A DNA stretch of 64,000 nucleotides from Penium margaritaceum. Lineage: Eukaryota > Streptophyta > Zygnematophyceae > Desmidiales > Peniaceae. Shown here piece after piece: positions 12,399-23,301 of this stretch. Position 1 is the first letter of the stretch. Each line of letters starts with the position of its first letter. A program made the translations under genes and the position numbers. The stretch is taken from contig SZWC01000517.1 in NCBI GenBank assembly GCA_023375785.1, positions 311,303-375,302 on the forward strand, written 5' to 3'. The notes under the pieces are model-generated. The model saw nothing but the letters and a program-made list of their open reading frames with translations. It ran no database searches and was not told the DNA's origin.

Positions 12399-14750
12399 TT
12401 GCCGCGGCATGCAGCCACACAAGCGGGCAGCAGAGACATCTCGCCCACACCCTCTCGCACGCCTGTCAGTTCATCGCCAGGCGCGGATCCACTGGGACAG
12501 CACCAAAGAGTTATCGAGTGGCTGGAACAGCTACATTGGTGGCGTATCATGAACGCACTGCAAGACCGCATGGAGGTGGAAAGCGTACACAGCCAAGATG
12601 TGCGCGGAACCCACCAGCCCCCGGCCAACGACTCTGCGGAGCACAAGTGGTTTTCCAATGTGCCACCGCCAACAGACGGACTCTCCGAGACCGGGTTATC
12701 ACTGGCATATCAAGGGCTAGTTCACCAGCGGCGCGGCGGAATGCAGAAGTCATGAGCAGTAGAGGAGGAGCACCTGCCATCCGCGCCCCTAGCAGGGATG
12801 GAAACCTCCCCGCCCCCAATTGTCTCCAAGGAGCCAACCTTCGGGGCTACTCACCGCTACCAAGCGTAGATTGGATACATGCGTGCGGAACGCTCACCTT
12901 CAGTAAAGGGAGAAAGGGGGATGAAGCAGCCTCTGTAGGAAACATCCACCGAACAGTTGAGCAGGTCACCTGTGATGTCGCAGACGAGGCAGCAGCCCCT
13001 CCTGCCCACAACAGAACAGGTGGCGAGGGATTAGGCAACTGGGGCTGGACTATCCAACGCAATGGACGGAGCATCCCTCCAGGTGAATCCGCGGTTGACT
13101 GCCGTGGACACCCCAGTAACACCAAGCGTGAGGGCAACGACGAGCCACAACCCACAAGTCACTGGATGGCAAGGGGCATCGCAAGGGGAACAGAGAGGGG
13201 TCATGGTACACCAACCCCTCCTGGCTCCGCAGCCATCCCTCCAAACCCAGCGGCCACTCACAGGGCCCCAGCCACAGCACACCCCAACATTGCATGGGAT
13301 TATGCCATACGCGGGGCCCGCAACAATCTCCTCTACCACAGCCCAACCAGGTTGGATGATGATGGGCACCTGGGTCATGCCCTCCGCGACGGGAGTGCCG
13401 CAGCAGGCCCCTATGCAGCAAACGCCGCCATAGCAGCCGCCAATCCGCATGACGGCGCGATTGATGCCCGTGACGGTTGGACACCCAGTCTATCACCAGC
13501 AGCCGGTGGTTACCAAGCGGGAATTGCGATCCACCCAGTACCACCCACCACCACCAGCCAGGTGCAGACAACTGTGCCCCACTCCGCCTATGCAACACTC
13601 CCGCTGAATCCAGGAACTACGGCAGCACCTGTAGTATCTACTACCACCCCACTCTACCACCCTGCAGTGTCACATCCTATACCTCAGGGCTACTGGCTGC
13701 CAGGACCTACAGTCCCTGCCGATTCAAACACACAGGCACCGCCCCTTGGGACTACCTTCTACTCCGCACCCTACGCAATGCAGGCGATCCCTGCAACTCA
13801 CTATCATGCTCTTTCGGCGACAACCCCAATGAGCAATCCCACACCAGCACCCCAGGGGTAGCCACAAACTAGCCGAATGGGTTATTCGGCAGCCGCAGCC
13901 TCGTACCCGCTTCCAGTGGTGACATCCATGGCTAACCGGAACACTGTGCCCCAGCTACAGTATGTACGCGCGCAGCCAGCTAACATTCCGTGTCTGGACA
14001 TCTTTAAGGGAACCGCTGAAGTGGACATGGTTGAAGCAGATCACCATGTATGCAAGCAGAGGGCGGATCCCACCAGATCTTTGTCTGACGACCGCGGAGC
14101 TCCATCTGCAAGGCGCCGCGGAGGACTGGTACAATGCACGTGCGGCATTCAACTCCTTCAAGGATTTTGGCAACACGCTGATTGAGCGCTTCAAGCGACT
14201 AACCAAGGAAGAAGCACTCTACAAAATTGAAAATGAAGTCATGCGGAAGGACACCGACATCTGCAGGTTTTTGGATCAGTTCCTCATTTGGGCATGAATC
14301 GTGAAGAACCCTCAAGGGGAAGGACTGCCGCTGCGGGTCCTCCTACAAAATCTCATCCGCGCACTTCCCGATGAGATCAGCAGTCTGATGATCCCGGAGC
14401 GCTACCAGTCGCTGCAGGATGCGGTGCAGGATGCCATGGCCATTTCCACACGGCAGTGGTCGACGCGACAGCATCAGGGTGGAGATTCTCATACTCCAGC
14501 ACCAGCAGCACAGGCCTCCCAACCAAAGCCGAAGGCTAGCTACACTTGCCAGAGCCTGGAGCACATCACTCGAGACTGTCCGCGCAAAAGACAGGGTGTT
14601 CCGCGAACCGATCCCATGCAGCAGGACCCTATGGTGCAGCAGTGGCAGCGGTATAATAATCAACCATGGCAGGACCAGCAGCCTCAGCAGCAGATGCAAG
14701 CTGGGCGGCCAGCACCAGACAATCAAATCCAGACTGCCCCGGGAGGGTAG
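12399..14750 (+). pseudogene. gag region of element 1 (broken)
   Basis: The N-terminal part is rich in Pro, Gln, Thr and Ala with no recognisable fold. From about 13960 to 14440 comes a retrotransposon gag-like capsid domain, with the cores TWLKQIT, RIPPDLCL, AELHLQGAA and LIERFKRLT. A Gln-rich nucleocapsid-like tail with a zinc-knuckle region follows at about 14540-14750. The same order is seen in element 2, which supports the assignment. The product would be the capsid protein that assembles the retroelement particle. The region is interrupted several times. Confidence 0.8.
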
Positions 14751-15008
14751 GGTATCCTGTCCAACCCCCAATCGTCCGCGAACTCTACGAGCGGAGCCCG
14801 TAACGTCAAGCTGGGGCTGCCGATGGCGGAGGACAAGACCACGGAATCGCCTCCCACCGCTGCGGAGACCACTCTCATCACGCAAGCTCAAAGATTAGGC
14901 TTGCGTGGATGGAATTTACAGATGGCAGCCAGAGTACACAAAGATCTGCGGCGCAAGGCAGAGGCCATGGAGGAACGCTTGTAGGAGGCAGTTCCTAATC
15001 GTACCGTC

Positions 15009-15782
15009 GTGCCGGAGAAACGACGACAGACGAAACCAGCACTCGCAGTGGAAAAGCAACCGGCACCATCTTCGCAGGCACCCCCCACAGCTCCTGCAGT
15101 TGCGAAGGGAAACAACGACCCCGTTCAACGTCTCTTCACCACCCCCATTGCGGAAGTCAACTTTTTTCAGTTCCTACGCATTCATCCTGAGCTTGCACCG
15201 GGACTGAAGGAGGAGTTTGCCGGTGCCAATCAACGCCTTCAAGTTGTAGGCATCTCTCTCAACTGCACCACGCCAACCGCGGGCACACAGAACACCCGCC
15301 GTGCAATGCACGACACTTCATTAGCATTAAGCCTTGCGAAAGAAGTGTGGGGATGGGCACCACAGCCCCTGGAACCACCGCGACAGGACGACAACCATTA
15401 CGAGGTCGTCTGCTACATGGTTTGGATATGTGGAAGGAAATTCCTGGCCATCATTGACACTTGGGCCACCCACACCACTGTGGCATTCCGCGTCCTTCTA
15501 GTGGTCGGATGGGCAGACCGCATCCTCCCCACGCGCCGTCTTTTCACCAACTCAGCGGGCAGAATGGACTGTGGAGATGGAGAAGTTCACGGCTTACCCA
15601 TGCAAGTAGGTTCTCTCCATGAACCAATGGACATCAAAGTCACGCAGGCCATAACTTACGACGTGCTCGTGGGCATGGACTACTTGATACCACGACGGGC
15701 CAACCTTCTTTTCTCCCTTGGAATCATGCAACTCAGCTCTACATCCAGGGAAGACGCATTTTCTCCCATCACCATCGCCTAA
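15009..15782 (+). pseudogene. first aspartic-protease domain of element 1
   Basis: The open stretch is 257 codons. After a Pro/Lys-rich lead and a segment around FLRIHPELAPGLKEEF, residues about 135-245 resemble a retropepsin. The flap-side core VWICGRKFLAIID is followed by ATHTT, and later by HGLPMQVG and YDVLVGMDYLIPRR, the usual Ty3/Gypsy ending (D-x-L-x-G-M-D). It lies between gag and RT, the standard position. Its closest relative in sight is the second protease-like domain of the same element. A Glu/Pro-rich spacer at 15867-16124 leads on to RT. The element is broken, so no active product is implied. Confidence 0.8.
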
Positions 15783-16244
15783 AGGGTGGCGGTAACTATA
15801 ACCGGCGGCAAATCCTTCTCCCTCCGGGATGCTATGGTATAGGATTCTCAGGCCCATGCAAACAGATTGCCATCCATCACGGCTCATTTGCCTGACGCAC
15901 AACAGGTCACGGCAGATGAATGGCAAGACCTCGCGCAGGAAACAACCAAGCCGGGGGTGCAGACCAACCTCCTCGGGCTGTGGCAGAGGGGACAACGAGC
16001 CCTAGGGGATGGACATCCACTAGAGGATGAAGAGGAGTTCTACCCACTCCGCGAAAAAGCGCCATCACCACCCCCGCAATGGGATCACATGCTCCACTCA
16101 CGACTTTCTCCCGCACAGAAATAGGATTTCTGCGACCTGTTGGACGCATTTGCGGACATCTTTGCTGGGTCCACAGTTGATCCAGGGGTCGTGTAGGCCT
16201 TCCACATCATCTCTACGGGAGACTCCGCACCCACAAAAGAGAAG

Positions 16245-17411
16245 GTGCAGCGCATTCTTCCGGAGCAGGAGAAGACTGTCACAGAGGGGCTCGCGGAGCT
16301 CAAGGCGCAAGGGGTGATTGTCCCAATCGTCAGTCCCTGGCGTGCCAACTTGGTCATCGTGGGGAAACCGGACGGGTCCAAGCGATTTTGCGTTGACTTC
16401 CCCGACCTCAACCGTGTGACCGAGGAGGACGCGTATCCCATGCCACTGATCGTCGACATACAGGAGCGCCAGCAGGGTCGTGGATGGTTTGCAAAACTCG
16501 ATGTCAAAGCTGCCTTTCACGTTGTTCCCATGCACCCCGACTCCATCGCTAAGACTGCGTTTGTGACACCAGAAGGTCTATATGCGTTTACACGCATGCC
16601 CTTTGGACTCCGCAACGCCAGCACGACATTTCAGCAGGTCATGGATACCACCCTCCGCGGAATCCTCAATGTCAGCTGCTACATTGATGACATCATGGTT
16701 GCGGCCCACACCTTCAAGGAACTGTTCTCCTCCCTGGCCGCTGTCTTTGCTGCCCTTCGCAGGGCCAACCTGAAGCTCAAGGCAGCCAAATGCTCTATCG
16801 GAGCCGCGAAAATGGAGTTCCTGGGCTTCGTGATGAGCGTGGATGGCATTAAGACTGATACAGAGAAGATCGCGGCGGTACAGGAATGGCATAAGCCCAT
16901 TTCCACGGGGCAAGTCAATATCTTCCTGGGCTTTGTTTCCTTCTACCAGAAAATGATGCGTGACCACGCGCGTATCATCAAGCCGCTCCAGGACTTGACG
17001 CACCAGGACGTGCCGTTTGAATGGACATCAGACAGCGCGGACGCCTGGAAGGAAATCAAACACCGCCTGGTTACCGCGCCCATGCTCGAGTTCCCCTTCA
17101 ACCTCCCATTCTCCATCACCACTGATTGGTCGCGAGATGGACTTGGCGCCATCCTATCCCAGACGGTGCAGGAACCCACACAGAAGGTGATTGCCTACAC
17201 CAGTCGTGCCCTCACAGAAGGGGAGCGGAAGTACCCGCCGGTGAAGGGCGAATGCTTGGCTGTCCTTTGTGCACTCCAACACTTCCGCGACTATATAAAG
17301 AATGGCAAGCCGTTCACGGTTCTCACGGACCATCAGGCCCTCCAGTGGCTCCTCACTACTCAGAACCACGAGGGCATCCTAGCCAAGTGGGCACTCCTTC
17401 TGCAGGGCTAA
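16245..17411 (+). CDS. reverse transcriptase-RNase H segment of element 1
   Basis: The open stretch is 388 codons. RT motifs appear in order: a priming-region core VIVPIVSPWRANLVIVGKPDG, KLDV with the first catalytic Asp near residue 86, FGLRNA near 120-125, and YIDD at 146-149. FLGFVSFY follows near 227-234. The RNase H domain starts near residue 285, with TTDWS (Asp near 294), GECLAV (Glu near 336) and LTDHQALQWL (Asp near 362). This order is diagnostic of Ty3/Gypsy pol. The enzyme would copy the element RNA into DNA and degrade the RNA strand inside the particle. The rest of the element is damaged, so treat this as a fossil part that happens to be open. Confidence 0.93.
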   Translation: MQRILPEQEKTVTEGLAELKAQGVIVPIVSPWRANLVIVGKPDGSKRFCVDFPDLNRVTEEDAYPMPLIVDIQERQQGRGWFAKLDVKAAFHVVPMHPDSIAKTAFVTPEGLYAFTRMPFGLRNASTTFQQVMDTTLRGILNVSCYIDDIMVAAHTFKELFSSLAAVFAALRRANLKLKAAKCSIGAAKMEFLGFVMSVDGIKTDTEKIAAVQEWHKPISTGQVNIFLGFVSFYQKMMRDHARIIKPLQDLTHQDVPFEWTSDSADAWKEIKHRLVTAPMLEFPFNLPFSITTDWSRDGLGAILSQTVQEPTQKVIAYTSRALTEGERKYPPVKGECLAVLCALQHFRDYIKNGKPFTVLTDHQALQWLLTTQNHEGILAKWALLLQG

Positions 17412-17414
17412 AAC

Positions 17415-17759
17415 ATGAAGATCAAGTACCAGCCTGCGGCTGCAAACCGCAACGCGGATGCCCTGAGCCGACTTCCACGCACGGGCTGGTTAGACCCTGA
17501 CCAGGCACCGCTCAATACAGTGGAGGCACCTCCAAATGATGCGGAACCTATCCCGGATGTCGGGACATCACCTCCACCCACTGAAGCTGAATGGGAGGGA
17601 GTGACAAGGGAATTCGATGAGGAGGAACAGGAGGTCGCCTTGCAACTTCTGAATGAACTCAACCCCGTCGCGGAGTTGGCCGTCGCGGAGACCCTACCAG
17701 CCCTTTCCGTGTCCGGCCTACAGCTTGCTCACAGGTACAACCCCACCATCTGCGGCTAG
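17415..17759 (+). pseudogene. pol segment after RNase H, element 1
   Basis: It begins with a core typical of the end of Ty3/Gypsy RNase H (QPAAANRNADALSRLPR), where the conserved N-x-x-A-D-A-L-S-R is clear. An acidic, Pro-rich linker of about 80 residues follows (EPIPDVGTSPPPTEAEWEG, then EEEQEVALQLLNEL). It leads toward the second protease-like domain. The linker has no recognised function. Confidence 0.75.
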
Positions 17760-17849
17760 ACGTTCCAGGAAATCGCATCCCATCTTCCCCCACGACATGC
17801 AACCCCGCAAACCCCGCGACCGTCCGCTGCTCCACCAGAGACCTGTCCA

Positions 17850-18443
17850 TTGAGCGACCCGCACTCTTATGCTCTCGCCACACAACTCCTTGAGAACTTC
17901 CATCCCCTCACTCTAGTAGACTTCCTCCTTCACTCCCCTGAGTCTGCAGAAAGTCTCTGCGCCCTCTGCAGCAATCACAATACCTCCCTTTCCCCTCTTG
18001 GCATTCGCCTCACATGCACGCGAGACAGCTTGACCGGCATTTGCCTGTTATCCCGCAGCATCATCCTCACTCACTCCAGTGTACGCGGTGCCGCTGCACG
18101 TGCCTCATGCACCTGGTTACCCGCGGCTCTCACCCCCGGACCGCCCGCACCCTACGAAGTCCACGTGGCGTGGTGTTACGTGTGGATATGTGGCCGCAAA
18201 TTTGTGGCCATTGTGGACACCGGCGCCACCCATACCACGATTGCGCTCTGGATGGTCCTCTCGCTCCACATGCAGCACCTCATCCAACCCACTCGACTCC
18301 GCTTCTCTATCTCCACCGGAGACATTGACGCGCCGCTCGGACAGATCGCGGGCCTCCCCATGCAAGTGGCAAATGTACATGCGGCGCAAACTGTTCAGGT
18401 TTGCGATATCCGCACGTACGACATCTTGCTCGCGGCGGACTAG
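17850..18443 (+). CDS. second aspartic-protease-like domain of element 1 (after RNase H)
   Basis: The open stretch is 197 codons. A Ser/Leu-rich lead is followed at residues about 109-195 by YVWICGRKFVAIVDTGATHT (the DTG active-site triplet starts near residue 123). Then come STGDIDAPLGQIAGLPMQVA and RTYDILLA. This is clearly homologous to the first protease domain at 15009-15782, sharing VWICGRKF, ATHTT and GLPMQV, and it sits in the same place in element 2. Ty3/Gypsy elements normally carry one protease, upstream of RT. A second DTGAT domain between RNase H and integrase is unusual. Whether it cleaves a downstream polyprotein or has become structural is unknown. Confidence 0.85.
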   Translation: MSDPHSYALATQLLENFHPLTLVDFLLHSPESAESLCALCSNHNTSLSPLGIRLTCTRDSLTGICLLSRSIILTHSSVRGAAARASCTWLPAALTPGPPAPYEVHVAWCYVWICGRKFVAIVDTGATHTTIALWMVLSLHMQHLIQPTRLRFSISTGDIDAPLGQIAGLPMQVANVHAAQTVQVCDIRTYDILLAAD

Positions 18444-18471
18444 CTCGCGCCGCGCCAGGTGGATGTATTGA

Positions 18472-19341
18472 TTGGCGCAGGCATTCTTAGTCTTATTTCG
18501 AGTTCTCGCATTCGATCGTTCACCCCGCTCTTTACCTCGCATTGACCATCTCCCCACACGGCCTTCCCTACTCTCGACCCAGCTCTCAGCGGCACTCGAC
18601 ACACTCGACGGAAAACACGCAGCTGGGCTCTCACCCGCAAAACATCCGACATGGCACGCAATCAAGGCACGGGGTCCGCGCCTTCGTCGTGGGGGGGGGG
18701 GGGATGCGTCCTCCCGATGGCGGCTACGCCGCCCTGCTCTCAACACGGGCACGGGGCACCGCCCGGCACGGACATCAACACCACCAACGGGGACAGCGGC
18801 TCTACCGCGGCAGGGTCCCACGACAAGGACTTCGCCTGTGAGGACACCAGTACCACCCACGGCCGCAACAGGCGTGTCCCGACGTGGCTTGGTGACAAGA
18901 ACACCGCCAACACCAGTGGCGGCCACCCCAGCAGCGGGTGCGGCCTCACCGCGGCCCAGCCCGGCCGCACGGATGACCTTGAAACCAACCACAAGACTGG
19001 CAGCGGCAATCCCACCGCGGTCCAGTCCCGCGGATCGAACACAAAGGCAGGTCACGCCACTTGCGGCCAAATCACCAGGCTTGTCGCGACAAGGCCCGGC
19101 CACGAGTACACCGACGCGGATCCTCAGACGAATGGAGCCAGTGGCAGAGGAAACGCAGTCAGCGGCAAGAACAACCGCTACACCAACACCAAGCCCACGA
19201 GATGGGGCCCGGACCCTGAGTACCCCACTCCCCTCCCCGGCTACGACGGCGCTCTCCCACTCGCCGCCGTCCTCGTGCGGTAGTCCACCTCGGCAACCAG
19301 CACGTCCCCTGTTGGGAACAAGAACGGTGATGAAGAAGTAA
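18472..19341 (+). pseudogene. Pro/Thr/Ala/Arg-rich segment of element 1
   Basis: This GC-rich stretch is dominated by Thr, Pro, Ala, Arg and Ser, for example PVRTPVPPTAATGVSRRG and TRTPPTPVAATPAAG. It contains no recognised domain and is probably disordered. Two other frames are also partly open because of the base composition. The matching region of element 2 begins with a Met near 59816 (MAPNQGTGSAPSSRG) in this composition frame, so I take this frame as the likely one. It links the second protease to the coiled-coil region. Confidence 0.55.
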
Positions 19342-19349
19342 GTAGTGTC

Positions 19350-20957
19350 ATGCTCCAATTGCTGACAGAGATTCCGGAAGTGATCCGCGCGGAGTTCGAG
19401 GATTCAGTGTTTGGCAAGATGTGGCATGTGGTACTAAAGGGAGCAGCCACGGGGGTGCTAGCCCTCGGAGTGCACGAGAGGCAGGTGCTCCTGCTGGAGA
19501 CAACAGGCGCAGAGCGCCTTGTTTTGGCATTGTGGGGTAGCATGAGCATCAAACCAGGGGTGGCAAGTGACATGACTGGCGTCGCGGAACTACTGGACAC
19601 CAAGCGGGCGGACCCATCACTGGAAGCCGCTCGAGTGTGGTGGAACAGGGTGCGGAAGGACCAGTGGAGCAGGCGAGAGAGACGGTACGTGCATGTGCTC
19701 CAGGAGAGGGCCAGAGCCCTCATCCTGTACCATGTGAATGACCAGGCACCCGGATCGGCGGCGGCACCGCGGCGAAGATCCGCAGTAGACGAGTGGAGGT
19801 GGGGATGTTTGCTCAACCTCGTATATGCCAGGTGGAGCGTCCACTATCCGCAAGAGGAGAGGTCGCGGCTTGTTGACACACAGGGGCCCAAGGGACGCTG
19901 GATGAAAGCCATGGAAAAGTGCTGGACGCTGACGCTCCAGAATGTGATATGCACCAGGGTAGCGACAGCGGTTGCGGAGGCACACTGGACCGTGGTGGAA
20001 GAAAAAGGACTGCGCCTTAAGCAAGAAGAGGTGCGAGACTCGGCTAAGGAGGCTGCGGAAGCATGGCAAGAGGAAAAGGGCAGGAGGGATGCGGAGGTGG
20101 AAGAGGCCCGTGAATACACCCAGCCCTCCCCTCAGTTGCAGCAGATGCACGAACGCTTGCGGAACGAATGGGAGGAGGAGGCAGCCAAGACAGAACGAGT
20201 GGCCGCAGAGGCCGCGGAGAAAGAGGCCCAATTGGCCAAGGAACGGGAAGCGGCGGCTAAGGCAGATAAGGAAGCAACGGAAGAACTCACAAGGGAAATC
20301 ATGGGGGAAGCAGAAGTAGCGGCGGCAGCGGCGGAGGCAGAGGCAGCAGCAGCACCAGCAGCAGCGGCAAAAGCGAAGGCAGAGGCAGCAGGCGTAGCGA
20401 TAGCGGTGGTAACGGTACAAGAAAAAGAGGTAGCAATAGCGGCAGCGGAGGCAACAGTAGCAGCGACAAACAAGGTAGCAAGAGCAGCAGCCACGGAGGC
20501 ACAGGTAGCAACAGAAACACGGGCAACCGCGGAGGTGGCCAGAGTAGGAGCAGGTAGCACAGTTACAAAGGTAGCTAGGGAAGCAACAGTAGATTGGGCC
20601 GCGGCGAGGCAGGCAAGAGCAGAAGGAGAAAAGAAGATGGGGAAGAGGTACAAAGATGGTGCCAAGCGCCACCACCCGAAGCCATCCGCTGTCTCCCTTC
20701 GGCGGAAGGCACAACTTCAGGCCCGAGCAGCGGCAGTGGTGCGGAAAGCAGCAGCGACGCTGAGCCAGACCAGAACAGCACCGGCAGACACTAGCCAAAG
20801 TGAGGAGCCGGTGCAGACACTCCCGGAGGAAACCACTCCTGTTCTAAAAAGAAAGAGGAAGGCGAAAGAGGCAGCGGCCAAGGAGCCACGGAGAGAGAAA
20901 CAACCTCGTGCATATGAAGGCCCCAGCCCCAGTGTAACTCCGGAACAGTTAGCGTAA
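19350..20957 (+). CDS. unknown globular plus Glu/Ala coiled-coil region of element 1
   Basis: The open stretch is 535 codons. Residues about 1-200 look folded (FEDSVFGKMW, LALGVHERQVLLLET, and a Trp-rich stretch WWNRVRKDQW through WRWGCLLNLVYARWSV) but match nothing I recognise. Residues about 200-420 are a long Glu/Ala/Lys-rich segment that reads as coiled coil or an extended helix. The last 110 residues are basic (VLKRKRKAKEAAAKEPRREK), like a nuclear-localisation or nucleic-acid-binding tail. The region sits between the second protease and integrase. In element 2 the equivalent coiled coil continues directly into integrase, so this may be an integrase N-terminal extension. Confidence 0.7.
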   Translation: MLQLLTEIPEVIRAEFEDSVFGKMWHVVLKGAATGVLALGVHERQVLLLETTGAERLVLALWGSMSIKPGVASDMTGVAELLDTKRADPSLEAARVWWNRVRKDQWSRRERRYVHVLQERARALILYHVNDQAPGSAAAPRRRSAVDEWRWGCLLNLVYARWSVHYPQEERSRLVDTQGPKGRWMKAMEKCWTLTLQNVICTRVATAVAEAHWTVVEEKGLRLKQEEVRDSAKEAAEAWQEEKGRRDAEVEEAREYTQPSPQLQQMHERLRNEWEEEAAKTERVAAEAAEKEAQLAKEREAAAKADKEATEELTREIMGEAEVAAAAAEAEAAAAPAAAAKAKAEAAGVAIAVVTVQEKEVAIAAAEATVAATNKVARAAATEAQVATETRATAEVARVGAGSTVTKVAREATVDWAAARQARAEGEKKMGKRYKDGAKRHHPKPSAVSLRRKAQLQARAAAVVRKAAATLSQTRTAPADTSQSEEPVQTLPEETTPVLKRKRKAKEAAAKEPRREKQPRAYEGPSPSVTPEQLA

Positions 20958-20993
20958 GCCCAGCGGGAGGCCGCGCAGGCAGTTGAGCTCCTC

Positions 20994-22498
20994 ATGGTAG
21001 TATTCCGCAAAGTCCACATACCAGCGGAGATGGTGCCGGCTCCACTGTGGCCTGTCTTCGGAGAAGCCGCGACAGCAGCTGTACGCAAGGGGGCAGAAAG
21101 GAGGGGACGCACAAAGAAAGAGGCGGCGGTGATGGTGGTTTCCAAAATCAGTGAGTCGCCGGGAGACTTGGAAGAGGACCAGCCCATCACACGCAGCCAG
21201 GGATTACTCCGGGCTCCGGGAGCGGCTCCACATAGAAAGGAGGAGGTGATTGAGCTGCACCGCGTTGGTGGACGCGGCAGACGCCCGAGCGGCCCCGCTG
21301 AGAGCAGGTTGCAAGAAGAGTGGGATGAAGGAGAGCTTCGACCGGTCGGAATCCTTCGGCTCTTCCCTACACCTTATCCTTGGGAGAGAGAGCCATAGGT
21401 CTATGATGAAGAGAACCCCAAAACGTTCCAAGTGATGAAAGCGGAGCAAGATGGGAGGCGAGCGCGCGGACTGCCGGCAAGAATGCCAGAGACGAAGCGG
21501 AAGCCGGGGGAAGCAGTAACAGAGAAAGCGGGGAGGAAAGGGCAATGGAAACGCAGGACTGGCGGATCTGGCAGACAGCTCCCATCCTTCTCCGTGCCAG
21601 TAGCAAGGAACAGCAGAAAGCGGAGGCGCAGAAGGTGTACGCGGATCTGGAAACACGTCTGGGTGTGGAATTCGACCGGAGGAAAAAGGATGACCTAGCC
21701 CGTTTGTGCGAGCAGTATGCATGGGAGGACGGTCGTCTCTAGAGAATAACTCCACGTGTCTTGTGGGTACCCTCACCCACGCTGGAAAGGGCAGTTGTGG
21801 AGGCCTACCACCGCCATCACCACACTAGTGTGTAGGCACTGAAGGATCGCCTGACGCCCATCATCCACATACCGAACCTGGCGGCTATCATCAAAGACGT
21901 GGTACAACACTGCGCCCCTTGCGAACAAGCGCGGAAAACCACACCGCGGGACCAACCACTGTTCGAACCCTCCCTTATCGTCGAACCGCTAGAAAAGATT
22001 ATCATCGACTTCCACGGCCCCTGCACACACCGTGACCAAGGGAACCGATACTAGATTGGAGCGGTGGACCACTTCACGAAGTACCTTTGGGTCCGCGCTG
22101 TGCCTAACAAGAGTTCAGCCACCGCGGCAAGGTTTATCCCCGAGGAAATCTTTAACCACTTTGGTGGGTGCAGCGTGGTGCACAGCGACAACGACACAGA
22201 GTTCATGGGGGCCTTCAGAGAGGAGCTGGAGCAGTGGGGGATCCGCCATGTACACTCCGCACAGTACCGGCCAGAGTCACAAGGGCAAGTGGAGCGGGTA
22301 CATGAAATACTGGAGAGAGTAGTGGCAACCGCAGAGGGTAGTAGCTGGACTGAGAAGCTGAGGAAGACGGCACACTTCATCAACACAACACCCAGCTGGG
22401 CAACCTCCTTCTCACCCCACATGCTACTCTTCGGAAAACCACCGCAGGTGGCGATGGGCATGCCCCAGAAGCCGCTAAGGCTACCACTTGCGCCGTAG
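20994..22498 (+). pseudogene. integrase region of element 1 (broken)
   Basis: The region opens with a conserved pre-integrase part (KVHIPAEMVPAPLWPVFGE). It passes through a stretch with YADLETRLGVEFDRRKKDD, then His and Cys residues of an HHCC zinc-binding domain, then the catalytic core. VVHSDND and RPESQGQVERVHE are the parts corresponding to the second Asp and the Glu of the DDE triad. Integrase inserts the DNA copy into the host chromosome. It is interrupted several times and is a fossil. Element 2 has a longer open version. Confidence 0.8.
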
Positions 22499-22579
22499 GA
22501 GCAAGAGAAGCTCTCGGAGGAAGAGAAGCACAAGGAGGTTGCAGAATGGTTCCGCAAGTGCTGTGAGCGGACAAAGGCC

Positions 22580-23116
22580 ATGCGGGCGGAGGCGCGGTTA
22601 AGGGGCTCCGTTGCAGCTTGGCGCGGATGTGATGCGACTAACCGACGGCTGAACCATGGGCCCATCAAGGAGGGTTACTTGGTGTATCTCCGCCCCTTCC
22701 CCAGTTTGGGGAGAGGCACAGGGGAACCGCGCGAGGTGTACCGCGTGGCTAGCGCTGAGGCGGGGCAAGTGTGGCTGGAAGGACCAGAAGGGTTCAGCGA
22801 CCGCAGTTACCCGGCCACAGAATTTTTGTTGCTGCCACCAACATGGCAAACGCACATCCCCGGGACGGGAGGTTGCCTGCCGCCTCTGGGACAGCGGAAG
22901 GGCTGGAGGGGATGGAGAGCGGAGGAGGTGCTAGATGTCTGTGAAAAGCAGGTGTCGCAGCAAGAGCAAGAATGGAGCCAAGAACCAGAGGAGATGGAGG
23001 AGGAGGATTCCGATGTCTGCGAAGTCGCCGCGGAGGAAGTGAGGAAGGAACAACGGCGCAAGCTGCTGCGGCGCGAGCAACAACAGGAGCAGCAGGAGGA
23101 AATTTGGCAAAAGTAG
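22580..23116 (+). pseudogene. integrase C-terminal region and acidic tail, element 1
   Basis: The 178-codon stretch contains GPIKEGYLVYLRPFP and EVYRVASAEAGQVWLEGPEG. This compact beta-rich pattern is like integrase C-terminal (SH3-like) domains. A Glu/Gln-rich tail (EEMEEEDSDVCEVAAEEVRK) follows. No chromodomain motif is visible. The paralogous stretch in element 2 is at 63331-63837. Confidence 0.65.
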
Positions 23117-23301
23117 AGAGAGTGGCAGGACCGGAGAAAGGAGGCAGAAGGTAGGCTTGGGCCACAGCCTGAGCAAGCCTCAGCGGAAGAAGCCCAGCAG
23201 CAATCCCAGAAAGCACCGCCGCGGACGAAGGTGCCGATGAGCCCTAAGGCCCTAGCTGAGTACACTAGCCCGTGTGTGTGGTGAGGAGAAAATCTCCCTG
23301 C

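Noticed and set aside
20132-20665. Leu/Ala-rich minus-strand frames opposite the coiled-coil region, some looking membrane-like
   Set aside because: They are antisense shadows of the Glu/Ala-rich plus-strand frame, as expected from GCA/GAG-rich codons.
22580-23116. Chromodomain at the integrase C-terminus
   Set aside because: The Y/W-rich chromodomain pattern is not visible; the stretch looks like a plain integrase C-terminal domain followed by an acidic tail.
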